Source of the DNA: Lachnospiraceae bacterium 3-1
GTDB taxonomy: Bacteria; Bacillota; Clostridia; Lachnospirales; Lachnospiraceae
DNA length: 64,000 nucleotides
Direction of reading: 5' to 3'
Assembly (NCBI GenBank): GCA_000403255.2
Contig: KE159571.1
Coordinates: 214,250 to 278,249, forward strand
The notes under the pieces are model-generated. The model was not told the DNA's origin. It did no database searches and saw only the letters and a list, made by a program, of their open reading frames with translations. Shown here piece by piece: positions 1 through 7,720 of the stretch; within the stretch, counting starts at the first letter, position 1, and each line of letters starts with the position of its first letter. The position numbers and the translations under genes are program-made.

Positions 1-1551
1 TCGAACACTCTCATTAATCCGGTGCATGCTTTGAACGTCACTGGTAAGGATACCAGCCATCTCACCCATTTTATCTGTTGCTTCTTTTGCTCCAACCATG
101 ACTTCTGCCATACTTTCGGCTGTTTCATCTGCAATCGCAATTCCTTTATCCACAGCCATAATTGTTCTTTCAATTAATTTATCTGTCTCACCTGCTGCTT
201 TGGCAGACTCATCTGCTAAATTCTTCACTTGATCTGCTACAATTGCAAACCCTTTCCCGGCTTCTCCGGCTCTTGCCGCTTCAATTGCAGCATTTAATGA
301 CAAAAGATTTGTCTGGGAGGCAATCTCTTCAATTGTACTGATAATTTTGCCAATTTCCTCAGAACAACTACTGATTTCACTGATTGCTTCCTTTAATTCC
401 TGCATCTTTGTATTACCAGTTTGCAGTACATGTCCAGCATGGGTAGAAATTTCTACTGTTGCTGCTGCCTCTGATGCGCTGTTTTCCATACTTTCGTTCA
501 TATCCTTCATCAGACTCACCAAATCTGATACTTTACCAGCCTGTTCCATACTTCCTTCTGCCAAGTCAACTGCTGCACATGACAATTGCTCAGAACCACT
601 GTCAATCTGTAAAGAAACCTCCCGAATGGTAACCAGTGTTTCTTTCATCTTCTCACCGATTTTTAAAAATGATTCTTTGATCTGTCCATATTCTCCCACA
701 TATTCCTGAGCTATTTCAAAATCATAGTCTCCATTACCCATTTTTTCAAGAATTTCTGATATTTCTTGAATCATTTCCGTGATACTTGCTTTCATATGGA
801 TAATGGCGCCTGCCATTTTTCCTACTTCACTACTATCCTCTTTTACATCAAAATCCGCATGGAAATTTCCTTCTGCTAATGTAAGCATCTGATCTGATAC
901 TTTTATAATAGGAGACAATAATTCCTCTCTCGAAAACTTGACAATCTTCACAATCTGTGAAATCAAATACAAAAAAGAAAGAGCATACATAATCTCAATG
1001 ATTGCTTGAAATATTCTCAGGTTTGTTTTTGCTCCATTTACTCTTCCTTGAATCTGAGAAATTGTTTCGTCTGTCAAAGAACTAATCTGTTGTGTGATTT
1101 CTCCATATTCTGCTCCAAATACGTAGCTCTTTGCTCCTTCTACATCACCATTTCCTGCAAGCTCAAAAGCCTTCTCTTCTATTGGAACCAATCCATTGGA
1201 CAATTCCGCTATCTGATTCATGCTCTCCCATTCTTTTTTGGTGAGATTATTTTTTTCCAAACCAGCCCAAGCGATATCACGGTTCTTATCCTCATTCAAC
1301 TCCTTCATATAATCATCATAATATTTCTGATCTCCTGTGGCAGCATAAGACTGTACCGAATAAGTTAATGTCTTTGAACCAAGGCGATATTGATCTAAAT
1401 ATGTAGTAGTTTCTAACTGCTCGTCTGTTACCCGAGTCATCCAGACATTTGTCCCAATGGAAAGCAAAAGTAAAACCGCTCCTACCACAACTGCAATGAT
1501 TGATTGATTGACTATCTTTTTTAATTGAAATGATTGGCTATTCTTATTCAT
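1..1551 (-). CDS. Methyl-accepting chemotaxis protein (3' end cut by window)
   Basis: A transmembrane chemoreceptor that would relay a ligand signal to the CheA/CheW array. The protein begins MNKNSQSF and has an N-terminal membrane segment at about residues 15-34. An extracytoplasmic helical region of roughly 130 residues follows, then a second membrane segment, a HAMP-like stretch and the long cytoplasmic coiled coil. The conserved signalling hairpin tip is readable ([20 protein letters not shown], then [15 protein letters not shown]). The reading frame is open to base 1, so the C-terminus lies outside the window. The ATG at 1549-1551 is preceded by a purine-rich AGGGGGGC site. The ligand cannot be read from the sequence. 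It lies downstream of the fumarase genes on the same strand but has its own promoter-like sequence. Confidence 0.93.
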   Translation of the reverse strand, partial: MNKNSQSFQLKKIVNQSIIAVVVGAVLLLLSIGTNVWMTRVTDEQLETTTYLDQYRLGSKTLTYSVQSYAATGDQKYYDDYMKELNEDKNRDIAWAGLEKNNLTKKEWESMNQIAELSNGLVPIEEKAFELAGNGDVEGAKSYVFGAEYGEITQQISSLTDETISQIQGRVNGAKTNLRIFQAIIEIMYALSFLYLISQIVKIVKFSREELLSPIIKVSDQMLTLAEGNFHADFDVKEDSSEVGKMAGAIIHMKASITEMIQEISEILEKMGNGDYDFEIAQEYVGEYGQIKESFLKIGEKMKETLVTIREVSLQIDSGSEQLSCAAVDLAEGSMEQAGKVSDLVSLMKDMNESMENSASEAAATVEISTHAGHVLQTGNTKMQELKEAISEISSCSEEIGKIISTIEEIASQTNLLSLNAAIEAARAGEAGKGFAIVADQVKNLADESAKAAGETDKLIERTIMAVDKGIAIADETAESMAEVMVGAKEATDKMGEMAGILTSDVQSMHRINESVR

Positions 1552-1596
1552 AATTTTTTAGCCCCCTATATTTTCTTCGCTGATTTACATGATAAT

Positions 1597-1625
1597 ATCT
1601 TACTTTATATTTACTATTTCGTCAA
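1597..1625 (-). promoter_or_regulatory. Sigma-A-like promoter for the chemoreceptor
   Basis: On the minus strand TTGACG (1625-1620) is separated by 17 bp from TAAGAT (1602-1597), about 46 bp upstream of the chemoreceptor start. This suggests the chemoreceptor can be transcribed independently of the fumarase genes. Motif match only. Confidence 0.5.
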
Positions 1626-1650
1626 GTTCAACCAATTACTTTCTTACAAT

Positions 1651-2298
1651 CTATATTATTTTAGCATATTGCCTAACTGCCGTTTCGTAGAGATTATTTC
1701 CCTCACTGTCTATCACCACAATAACCGGAAAGTTTTCTACTTCTAGTTTTAATACCGCCTCTGCGCCTAAATCTTCATAACAAACCAACTCTGATTTCTT
1801 AATGCATTTGGAGAGCAATGCTCCAGCCCCTCCTACTGCCGCAAAATAAACAGCCTGATTGCGGATAATTGCATCTATGACCTCCCTGGTTCGTTTCCCC
1901 TTTCCTATCATTGCTTTTTGCCCTAAATCAAGAAGCCTGGGTGCATATTTGTCCATACGACTTGCTGTTGTTGGTCCAGCAGAACCAATAGGCCGTCCCT
2001 CTCTGGCTGGAGATGGTCCCATATAATAAATAGAAGCATCCATAATTGGAAATGGAAGAGTTTCCCTTAATTTTTCATGTAACGCTTCCTTCTCCCTTCT
2101 AGTCAGGCTCCTGTTGTTTTTGTCTCTGTCTGACAATTGGGAACAAAATTCTGCTTCTTCTTTATCCAGTGCTTTTATGAGTCGTTGATGCGCCGCATCC
2201 CTTGCCACATAAAGGGTTCCTGTAATATATACATAATCTCCTGCGCAAAGCTCTTTTGTAACTTCTGCGGTAATTGGTGTTGTAATATATCTATCCAT
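1651..2298 (-). CDS. fumB: Fumarate hydratase class I, beta (C-terminal) subunit
   Basis: Beta subunit of the oxygen-sensitive [4Fe-4S] class I fumarase / L-tartrate dehydratase family, which interconverts fumarate and L-malate with the alpha subunit encoded just upstream. The family signature is clear: ARDAAH near residue 32, GPSPAREGRPIGSAGPTTAS at about 94-113, then MDKYAPRLLD. At 215 residues it is longer than the roughly 185 usual for this subunit. The extra length is a charged insertion at about residues 48-78, between the ARDAAH motif and the GPSPA motif. The symbol only marks the beta-subunit role; tartrate dehydratase cannot be excluded from sequence alone. It is 59 bp from the alpha gene and surely co-transcribed. 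Confidence 0.9.
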   Translation of the reverse strand: MDRYITTPITAEVTKELCAGDYVYITGTLYVARDAAHQRLIKALDKEEAEFCSQLSDRDKNNRSLTRREKEALHEKLRETLPFPIMDASIYYMGPSPAREGRPIGSAGPTTASRMDKYAPRLLDLGQKAMIGKGKRTREVIDAIIRNQAVYFAAVGGAGALLSKCIKKSELVCYEDLGAEAVLKLEVENFPVIVVIDSEGNNLYETAVRQYAKII

Positions 2299-2357
2299 TG
2301 CGCCAGCCTTTCTTTCTCCTTTTCAATTATTCATTTCTATTATTTCTTCCCAACAGC

Positions 2358-3203
2358 TTACCATTCTCTTACTGCATGACGATTGACATGACAGCAGATA
2401 TTGACAGCAACCGGAAGTCCTGCAATATGAGTAGGATAGGTATTGATATTCACAGCAAGAGCCGTTGTTGTACCTCCCAATCCCCCAGGTCCTATTCCAA
2501 GCATATTAATTTTATCTAACATTTCCTGTTCCAGTTCCTTCACATAGGGAATGGAAGAATTCTCATTTATTGGTCTTGTCAACGCTTTTTTTGCAAGAAA
2601 CGCACATTTTTCAAATGTTCCTCCAATTCCTACCCCCACAACCATAGGCGGACAGGCATTTGGTCCCGCTTCCCTTACCGAAGTCAAAATTGCATCCTTC
2701 ACTCCTTCGATTCCATCAGATGGTTTCAACATAAATATCCGGCTCATATTCTCACTTCCGAATCCCTTGGGAGCCAAAGTGATTTTTATCTTGTCTCCTG
2801 CCACAATATCATAATAAATCACCGCCGGCGTGTTATCCCTAGTATTTTCCCTAATCAACGGATCTCCTACTACAGATTTTCTCAAAAACCCTTCTGAATA
2901 TCCCAGGCGCACCCCTTCGTGGATGGCATTCTCCAGCAATCCTCCCTCAACATGAACATCCTGTCCTATTTCCACAAAAACAACTGCCATTCCAGTATCC
3001 TGACAAATTGGAATCATTTCCTGTCCTGCAGTCAGCAGATTTTCCTGAAGCTGGGCTAATATTTTCTTCCCCAACTCTGACTCTTCCTGATCAGCCGCCT
3101 TTTTTAAAGCCGTCTCCATATCTTTTGACAGATAATGGTTTGCTTCTATACACATTTCCTTGATATTATTTGTAATCTCTTTCGCTGAAATCTTACGAAT
3201 CAT
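2358..3203 (-). CDS. fumA: Fumarate hydratase class I, alpha (N-terminal) subunit
   Basis: Iron-sulfur subunit of the two-subunit class I fumarase. Cluster-ligand cysteines are visible in the expected contexts: PICQDTG (C67), GPNACPPMVVGVGIGG, and NICCHVNRHA near the C-terminus. At 281 residues it is the normal length for the separate alpha subunit. The ATG is preceded by a good AGGAGA site. A promoter-like sequence lies about 90 bp upstream. With the beta gene it forms a two-gene unit for the reductive or oxidative C4 branch in an anaerobe. Confidence 0.93.
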   Translation of the reverse strand: MIRKISAKEITNNIKEMCIEANHYLSKDMETALKKAADQEESELGKKILAQLQENLLTAGQEMIPICQDTGMAVVFVEIGQDVHVEGGLLENAIHEGVRLGYSEGFLRKSVVGDPLIRENTRDNTPAVIYYDIVAGDKIKITLAPKGFGSENMSRIFMLKPSDGIEGVKDAILTSVREAGPNACPPMVVGVGIGGTFEKCAFLAKKALTRPINENSSIPYVKELEQEMLDKINMLGIGPGGLGGTTTALAVNINTYPTHIAGLPVAVNICCHVNRHAVREW

Positions 3204-3291
3204 GATGTGTCTCCTTTAGACCATTCGACTTTTATTATGATTAATATCCATGCTGTCCGCCAAAAGGCAGACGAAACACGGTGACAGTTTA

Positions 3292-3320
3292 ATAATAATA
3301 GATAACCATTTATCTGTAAA
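3292..3320 (-). promoter_or_regulatory. Sigma-A-like promoter for the fumarase genes
   Basis: Minus strand TTTACA (3320-3315), 17-bp spacer, TATTAT (3297-3292), upstream of the alpha subunit at 3203. The leader contains a small imperfect hairpin (GTCTGCC / GGCGGAC) of unknown role. No clear terminator for the upstream DUF4173 gene was seen between 3320 and 3339. Confidence 0.45.
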
Positions 3321-3338
3321 TCCTTTTCTTACCAAAAA

Positions 3339-4952
3339 TTATTTTTGATTATCAAAATATTCCATTGCTGCTTTTTTTGCCATGTATTTTGAGATATGAA
3401 ACGTCCTAACATTCATGTCCTCTGTATGATTTAAAATTTCTTCAAAATACTGATCCAATCTGCATTTTCTACATCCCGATATATATGTTCTTTGTTCCTG
3501 TTGTTCATAGTTCTCATATCTATTTTCCGTATATCTTTGATACGAATAAAAATCCTGGGAATGGTGATGCTCAAATTTATATTGTTTCAAGACAGGAGCT
3601 GCATCTACAGATAAATTTGCCAGATAAACCACATCCCCATAGCTGATATCAGCTCCTAATTGGGACACATTATAAGAAGCAACCACAGCATCTACTCTGC
3701 CAAAAGAAAAAATTAAATAGCACACTGTAACAACAATCAGGCCATAACGAAACAGTTCAAACTCACTCTTTCTGATATTAATTAGAACACCTGCCATAAG
3801 AAACGCCAGCATAACAAGAAACCAAAGCGCCAATACCCGAAGAAAACTCAAATGATATGCCTCAATATAAAGCAGCATTCGAAATCCGCTGGAAGCAATC
3901 ATAGCATATGTACACCCGGAAAAAACCGCCAAAAGAATCTTAAGAAATTTATTTTGCCAAAAAATTCCAAGACACAGAACTACAAGAATCAGATTGAAGA
4001 TACATACAAAGAGCAGTTGAAAAAATCCTTGACGGGCATATTCTGCATAGGTATATTCCTTTGGTAACAGCCTTCCTCCAGTAAAAAGAAATATCACTTG
4101 AATCATACAAAAAATCAAATATACTGCTGTTATCATAGATAGAAATGTAATGGCTGTTACAGGATTATTCTTTTTTCCTTTGGATTTCCACTCTGGCATA
4201 TTATTTAATGACAGAGCAGAAAAGAAACAGTATATTCCAAAAAATCCCAAAACAATTAGAAAAGTAATCAAAAATCTATTGGGAGAAAACAAACTCTGTA
4301 TTGACAAATTGTGAAAAACTCTCCCCACAACCCTGGAAAAAATTTGATCCGCACTGCTTAAAAGCCCAATCACCAGCAACAGCATTGGCAGTCCAATTAA
4401 TATGCCTGCTAGAATGTACTTGATGTTTTTATGTTTTCTTTCTTGTTTTTTATATTTTTTTAAATAACCTGCAATGTGAATCAAAGGCCGGGCAAGTTCT
4501 GGCGCCATACACAAATAAAAATAGAAAATATTACAAAAATATTGAACCAGTCCCCATCTCCTGTCATCATAAATCTGCCGAATCATAAATACAGTAATCA
4601 ATAAAAGAACTCCCACGGTATTAAATAATATTACAAATCCATTGGCTGTAAGAACAGTGCTGATTCCCAGCAGCATGCTCCCTCCCACATACCACCAGTT
4701 TGATCTTTTCCACAAAACCTTACACTTTTTTAGAAATAATCCACAAGCTGCCAAAGTTATCAATATAATAACTGGATAGGTGATTCCCATAAAATTTCTA
4801 TAAAATGCCACTGCAAAACAAATACCATAAATCAATGCCATTCCCCAAAAATAAAGAACGTTTTCTTGCATCACAGGATTGGGTTCTCTATCATTCATAA
4901 GAAAATCGCCTTGGGCATGATTCACCATGGAATTAGATTCATTCTGATTCAT
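3339..4952 (-). CDS. DUF4173-family polytopic membrane protein
   Basis: Integral membrane protein of about 537 residues with roughly ten or more hydrophobic segments and a cytosolic C-terminal tail rich in Tyr, Arg and Glu. The stretch LLSSADQIFSRVVG and the general layout match the DUF4173 family, whose function is unknown. The start is taken at 4952 (MNQNES) because GGAGG lies 7 bp upstream there; an ATG two codons earlier is too close to that site. Its start overlaps the end of the XRE regulator, so the two are translationally coupled. Confidence 0.75.
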   Translation of the reverse strand: MNQNESNSMVNHAQGDFLMNDREPNPVMQENVLYFWGMALIYGICFAVAFYRNFMGITYPVIILITLAACGLFLKKCKVLWKRSNWWYVGGSMLLGISTVLTANGFVILFNTVGVLLLITVFMIRQIYDDRRWGLVQYFCNIFYFYLCMAPELARPLIHIAGYLKKYKKQERKHKNIKYILAGILIGLPMLLLVIGLLSSADQIFSRVVGRVFHNLSIQSLFSPNRFLITFLIVLGFFGIYCFFSALSLNNMPEWKSKGKKNNPVTAITFLSMITAVYLIFCMIQVIFLFTGGRLLPKEYTYAEYARQGFFQLLFVCIFNLILVVLCLGIFWQNKFLKILLAVFSGCTYAMIASSGFRMLLYIEAYHLSFLRVLALWFLVMLAFLMAGVLINIRKSEFELFRYGLIVVTVCYLIFSFGRVDAVVASYNVSQLGADISYGDVVYLANLSVDAAPVLKQYKFEHHHSQDFYSYQRYTENRYENYEQQEQRTYISGCRKCRLDQYFEEILNHTEDMNVRTFHISKYMAKKAAMEYFDNQK

Positions 4953-5154
4953 TTTCATTCCTCCACTCTAAAATATCCCCTGGTTGACAGTCTAATGCTT
5001 TGCAGACCTTATCCAGAGTATCAATCTTAATTGCCTTCGCCTTTCCATTTTTTAAAATAGAAATATTTGCCATTGTAATTCCCACTCGTTCGGAAAGCTC
5101 TGTTACACTCATCTTCCGTTTGGCAAGCATTACATCTATATTAATCACAATCAC
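4939..5154 (-). CDS. XRE/Cro-type small helix-turn-helix regulator
   Basis: A 71-residue DNA-binding protein consisting almost only of the HTH: MSVTELSERVGITMANISIL in the first two helices, then the recognition region and LDCQPGDILEW, which is typical of the YozG/Cro subgroup. The GTG start at 5154 is preceded by AGGAGG. It sits between a DUF2975 protein and a DUF4173 protein. DUF2975 plus small XRE pairs are common in Firmicutes, where the membrane protein is presumed to modulate the regulator; that link is inference. Confidence 0.88.
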   Translation of the reverse strand: MIVINIDVMLAKRKMSVTELSERVGITMANISILKNGKAKAIKIDTLDKVCKALDCQPGDILEWRNENESE

Positions 5155-5185
5155 CAGTTTTCCTCCTTTTCTGCTGTTTTTCCTT

Positions 5186-5668
5186 TTATATGGTCAATTC
5201 ATTTTCCTGTTGTATCTTAGCTGCTTTCTGTACCAAATGAGAAAGAGTGGCAGCCGCCACTGTTACGGCCACACCTGCAAATTCTACCAACAAAGAACCC
5301 AAAAAAATTGCTGGATGGTTCATATTCAGTAACAGCAATACCAGATTGGCCAGAAAAAAGTATCCACTGTCTGACAGGGCTAAGATAGAAATAGCCTTTA
5401 GATACTTGGCATTTTCCATGGAAAAAGAGTGATCTCTTCCTATTTCCACAGCAATTTTCCACCCAAAATACAGTATTAGGTAACAGGGTATTGCGGTCAG
5501 CCAGATTACAATCAGCCATGGCATATAACAATTGGAAAACTCGGGATACATATTTACCAAATCTTTTCCAAAAACAGGAATTAAATAAAAATAAACCACA
5601 GCTCCACAAACTGCAATCCCTCCCATTACCACTTTTAACCATCTGCTTAAACTCATCTGTGTCATCAT
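5186..5668 (-). CDS. DUF2975-family membrane protein
   Basis: A 160-residue protein with four predicted membrane segments (near residues 12-30, 48-68, 92-115 and 122-145) and the family-typical central stretch around FSMENAKYLKAISILAL. Function is unknown. Such proteins are typically encoded next to a YozG-like XRE regulator, as here. It is the first gene of a three-gene operon with its own strong promoter. Start at ATG 5668 or the adjacent ATG 5665, both under a GGGAGG site. Confidence 0.8.
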   Translation of the reverse strand: MMTQMSLSRWLKVVMGGIAVCGAVVYFYLIPVFGKDLVNMYPEFSNCYMPWLIVIWLTAIPCYLILYFGWKIAVEIGRDHSFSMENAKYLKAISILALSDSGYFFLANLVLLLLNMNHPAIFLGSLLVEFAGVAVTVAAATLSHLVQKAAKIQQENELTI

Positions 5669-5697
5669 CGTACCTCCCTATTTTTTAGTTTTACATT

Positions 5698-5726
5698 ATT
5701 ATATACGCAGTATTCTATATAGTCAA
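5698..5726 (-). promoter_or_regulatory. Sigma-A-like promoter of the DUF2975-XRE-DUF4173 operon
   Basis: Minus strand TTGACT (5726-5721), 17-bp spacer, perfect TATAAT (5703-5698), about 30 bp upstream of the DUF2975 start. It diverges from the B12 operon promoter at 5849-5876. Confidence 0.65.
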
Positions 5727-5808
5727 TATATTTTTATTGAGATTCAATAAATTATTATTGATAAACATATTTTAAAAAATAATAAGAAGAATAAACGCCA
5801 TATTGCTG

Positions 5809-5824
5809 TGTAACAGTTCAGCCC
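5809..5824. repeat. 16-nt sequence shared with the edge of the large palindrome
   Basis: TGTAACAGTTCAGCCC here is identical to 35287-35302, at the left edge of the 683-bp palindrome. In both places a TTATTCAAA string follows within 15-35 bp. It lies just upstream of the promoter of the B12 operon. It could be a remnant of the same repeat family; its role is unknown. Confidence 0.5.
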
Positions 5825-5848
5825 CGTCTTATTCAAAATTTTAACATC

Positions 5849-5876
5849 TTGACATTTAACAACAATATGATATACT
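5849..5876 (+). promoter_or_regulatory. Sigma-A-like promoter of the cobalamin operon
   Basis: TTGACA (5849-5854), 16-bp spacer, TATACT (5871-5876), about 25 bp before the start of the riboswitch. This is probably the main promoter for the 27-kb B12 operon. Confidence 0.7.
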
Positions 5877-5899
5877 TTAACCAGTTGAATAAATAAGCA

Positions 5900-6061
5900 T
5901 ACAGGTGTCAAAGCAATTGCAACATTGCTTTGGTGAAAAGGGAAATAGGTGTAAGTCCTATACGAACTCGTCACCGTAATCAGGGAGCAGAAGCCGATAT
6001 ATCACTGGGAAACTGGGAAGATGGCTGCTGTGATGATCTTTAAGTCGGGATACCTGCCTGG
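5900..6061 (+). promoter_or_regulatory. Cobalamin (AdoCbl-type) riboswitch
   Basis: Conserved blocks of the cobalamin riboswitch appear in order: ACAGGTGTC at the 5' side of P1/P2, AAAAGGGAA, GGTGTAAGTCC, CAGGGAGC, the CACTGGGAAACTGGGAAG region, GATGAT, and the B12 box AAGTCGGGATACCTGCC (6042-6058). It lies directly downstream of a promoter and upstream of cobalamin biosynthesis and transport genes, so it should turn expression down when cobamide is plentiful. No second copy was seen upstream of the pdu operon or the importer at 55.7 kb. Confidence 0.93.
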
Positions 6062-6180
6062 ATGTTGTACAGAAAAGTTTTTCAAACCACGAGTAATTGG
6101 TTGTCTGTCTGGATTTACAGAAAGCATGAAGAGCAGTTATCTGCATCCGTGTATTTCGTGAATTTATTCTGTGTACAAGT

Positions 6181-6217
6181 CCTTTACTGTAGTTTCGATT
6201 ATAGTAAGGGATTTTTT
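6181..6217 (+). terminator. Rho-independent terminator in the riboswitch leader
   Basis: CCTTtACTGTA and TATAGTAAGG form a stem with one bulge and one G-U pair, followed by G and ATTTTTTAT. It lies about 120 nt after the B12 box and 270 nt before the first large gene, which fits transcriptional attenuation. Just upstream, TTGTACAGAA (6065-6074) can pair with TTCTGTGTACAA (6167-6178). An obvious antiterminator could not be worked out by eye. Confidence 0.6.
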
Positions 6218-6375
6218 ATATACACATATAGAAAATTCGACCTTAAATGGGTTTTTGAGAAATATTTTGTACATACGCAGGTATAACAAACAGATGATAG
6301 TTAAGAAGTAGCAAGTACAAAAATTTTCCTCAAATTCACCGTCACCAAGTTCATCATTCACAATGAATTCTTATC

Positions 6376-6489
6376 ATGGAACAAGACAGTACAAAAAGCA
6401 ACTTCTTAGATTTTCCCACCGAAAAATTATTGTATGATATTTCTTATGAATTACTAACCTTGTGGAATGCAAAAGAGAAAAGGAGATAA
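6376..6489 (+). CDS. Possible 37-residue leader peptide ORF
   Basis: ATG at 6376 opens a 37-codon frame (begins MEQDSTKSNF, ends NAKEKRR) whose stop at 6487-6489 lies inside the ribosome binding region of the CbiK gene, one base before its ATG. No Shine-Dalgarno sequence is visible upstream and I recognise no family. It fills the end of the otherwise gene-free 6218-6490 leader. It may be chance, or a peptide coupled to cbiK translation. Confidence 0.2.
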   Translation: MEQDSTKSNFLDFPTEKLLYDISYELLTLWNAKEKRR

Positions 6490-6490
6490 A

Positions 6491-7660
6491 ATGAAAAAGA
6501 AATTAATCACTATTTTCTTAGCAGGCACTATGACCTGTTCATTGATATTTACAGGCTGCGGAAAGGAAGCCCAAGAACCATCCAAACCTACGGAACAGAC
6601 CACACCCGATGAGGTTGCCGCATTGATTGATGCAATTTATGTGCAAAAGAGAACAGAGGATACGGACGCTCAGTGTATCCAAGCAAAAGAAGCATGGGAT
6701 GCACTCACAGATGCCCAAAAAGGATTAGTAGAAGGTGAATACGCTGATCCAGATTATTTTGGCAGGTACACCGGAGATGCTTCCAAAGACGATCCAAGAA
6801 ACCAGGATGACATTGGCGAAAATGAGATTTTAGTCGTCAGCTTCGGCACCTCATTTAACGACAGTCGTTCCAAAGATATCAAAAGTATTGAGGATGCACT
6901 GCAAAGAGCCTATCCTGACTGGTCTGTAAGAAGAGCTTTTACGTCACAGATTATCATCAATCATGTACAAGCGCGTGATGGAGAAGCCATAGACAATATG
7001 GATCAGGCGCTGGAACGTGCGGTAGCAAATGGAGTAAAGAATTTAGTGGTACAGCCCACCCATCTGATGCATGGCGCAGAGTATGATGAATTGATCGAAG
7101 CAGTGGAGGCCTATCAAGATAAGTTTGAAATCATAAAAGTAGCAGAACCCCTTTTCGGTGAAGTGGGCGAAGACGCCACCGTAATTAATGCAGACAAAGA
7201 AACCGTTGCGAAAGCTCTCACAGAAGCAGCCGTAAAGGATGCAGGATATGACAGTCTGGATGCAGCAGAGGAAGACAGATCCGCCTTTGTATTTCTGGGA
7301 CACGGCACCTCTCACACTGCAAAAGTATCCTATAGCCAGATGCAGTCCCAAGTACAAACGTTAGGATATGAGAATGTATTTATCGGCACAGTAGAAGGAG
7401 AACCGGAAGAAACCTCCTGCGAAGCAGTTATAGATGCAGTAACACAGGCAGGCTACACAAAAGTAATTCTCCGTCCCCTGATGGTTGTAGCAGGTGACCA
7501 TGCCAATAATGATATGGCAGGGGAAGACGAAGGTTCATGGCTTAGCATGTTCCAATCCTCTGGTAACTTTGACAGTATATCTACACAGATTACCGGCCTT
7601 GGTTCCATTGAAGCAATCCAACAGCTTTATATTGAGCATACTGCAGCTATCATAAACTAG
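6491..7660 (+). CDS. cbiK: CbiK-type sirohydrochlorin cobaltochelatase, predicted lipoprotein
   Basis: Inserts Co2+ into sirohydrochlorin, the committing step of the anaerobic B12 pathway. The first 23 residues form a lipoprotein signal (hydrophobic core, then FTGC with C23), so the protein is predicted to be anchored outside the membrane. Residues about 25-108 are a linker/accessory segment and about 110-389 the chelatase. Metal-site histidines are present: GHGTSH (H271) and GDHANND (H337), with the HLMHGAEYDEL segment carrying the expected acidic residue. The ATG at 6491 is chosen over an upstream TTG because AGGAG lies just ahead and the signal peptide then starts with MKKK. An exported chelatase is odd in a Gram-positive cell; periplasmic CbiK is known in Desulfovibrio, where it may bind or hand over metal or tetrapyrrole. 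Confidence 0.88.
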   Translation: MKKKLITIFLAGTMTCSLIFTGCGKEAQEPSKPTEQTTPDEVAALIDAIYVQKRTEDTDAQCIQAKEAWDALTDAQKGLVEGEYADPDYFGRYTGDASKDDPRNQDDIGENEILVVSFGTSFNDSRSKDIKSIEDALQRAYPDWSVRRAFTSQIIINHVQARDGEAIDNMDQALERAVANGVKNLVVQPTHLMHGAEYDELIEAVEAYQDKFEIIKVAEPLFGEVGEDATVINADKETVAKALTEAAVKDAGYDSLDAAEEDRSAFVFLGHGTSHTAKVSYSQMQSQVQTLGYENVFIGTVEGEPEETSCEAVIDAVTQAGYTKVILRPLMVVAGDHANNDMAGEDEGSWLSMFQSSGNFDSISTQITGLGSIEAIQQLYIEHTAAIIN

Positions 7661-7720
7661 GAAACCAAAAATTAGAAAAAAATCATATTCTATTTGTGTT
7701 TCGATGAATCGGAAGGAAAA

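Noticed and set aside
6164-6361. 65-codon minus-strand frame in the riboswitch leader
   Set aside because: Overlaps the terminator, has no ribosome binding site and is antisense to the leader.
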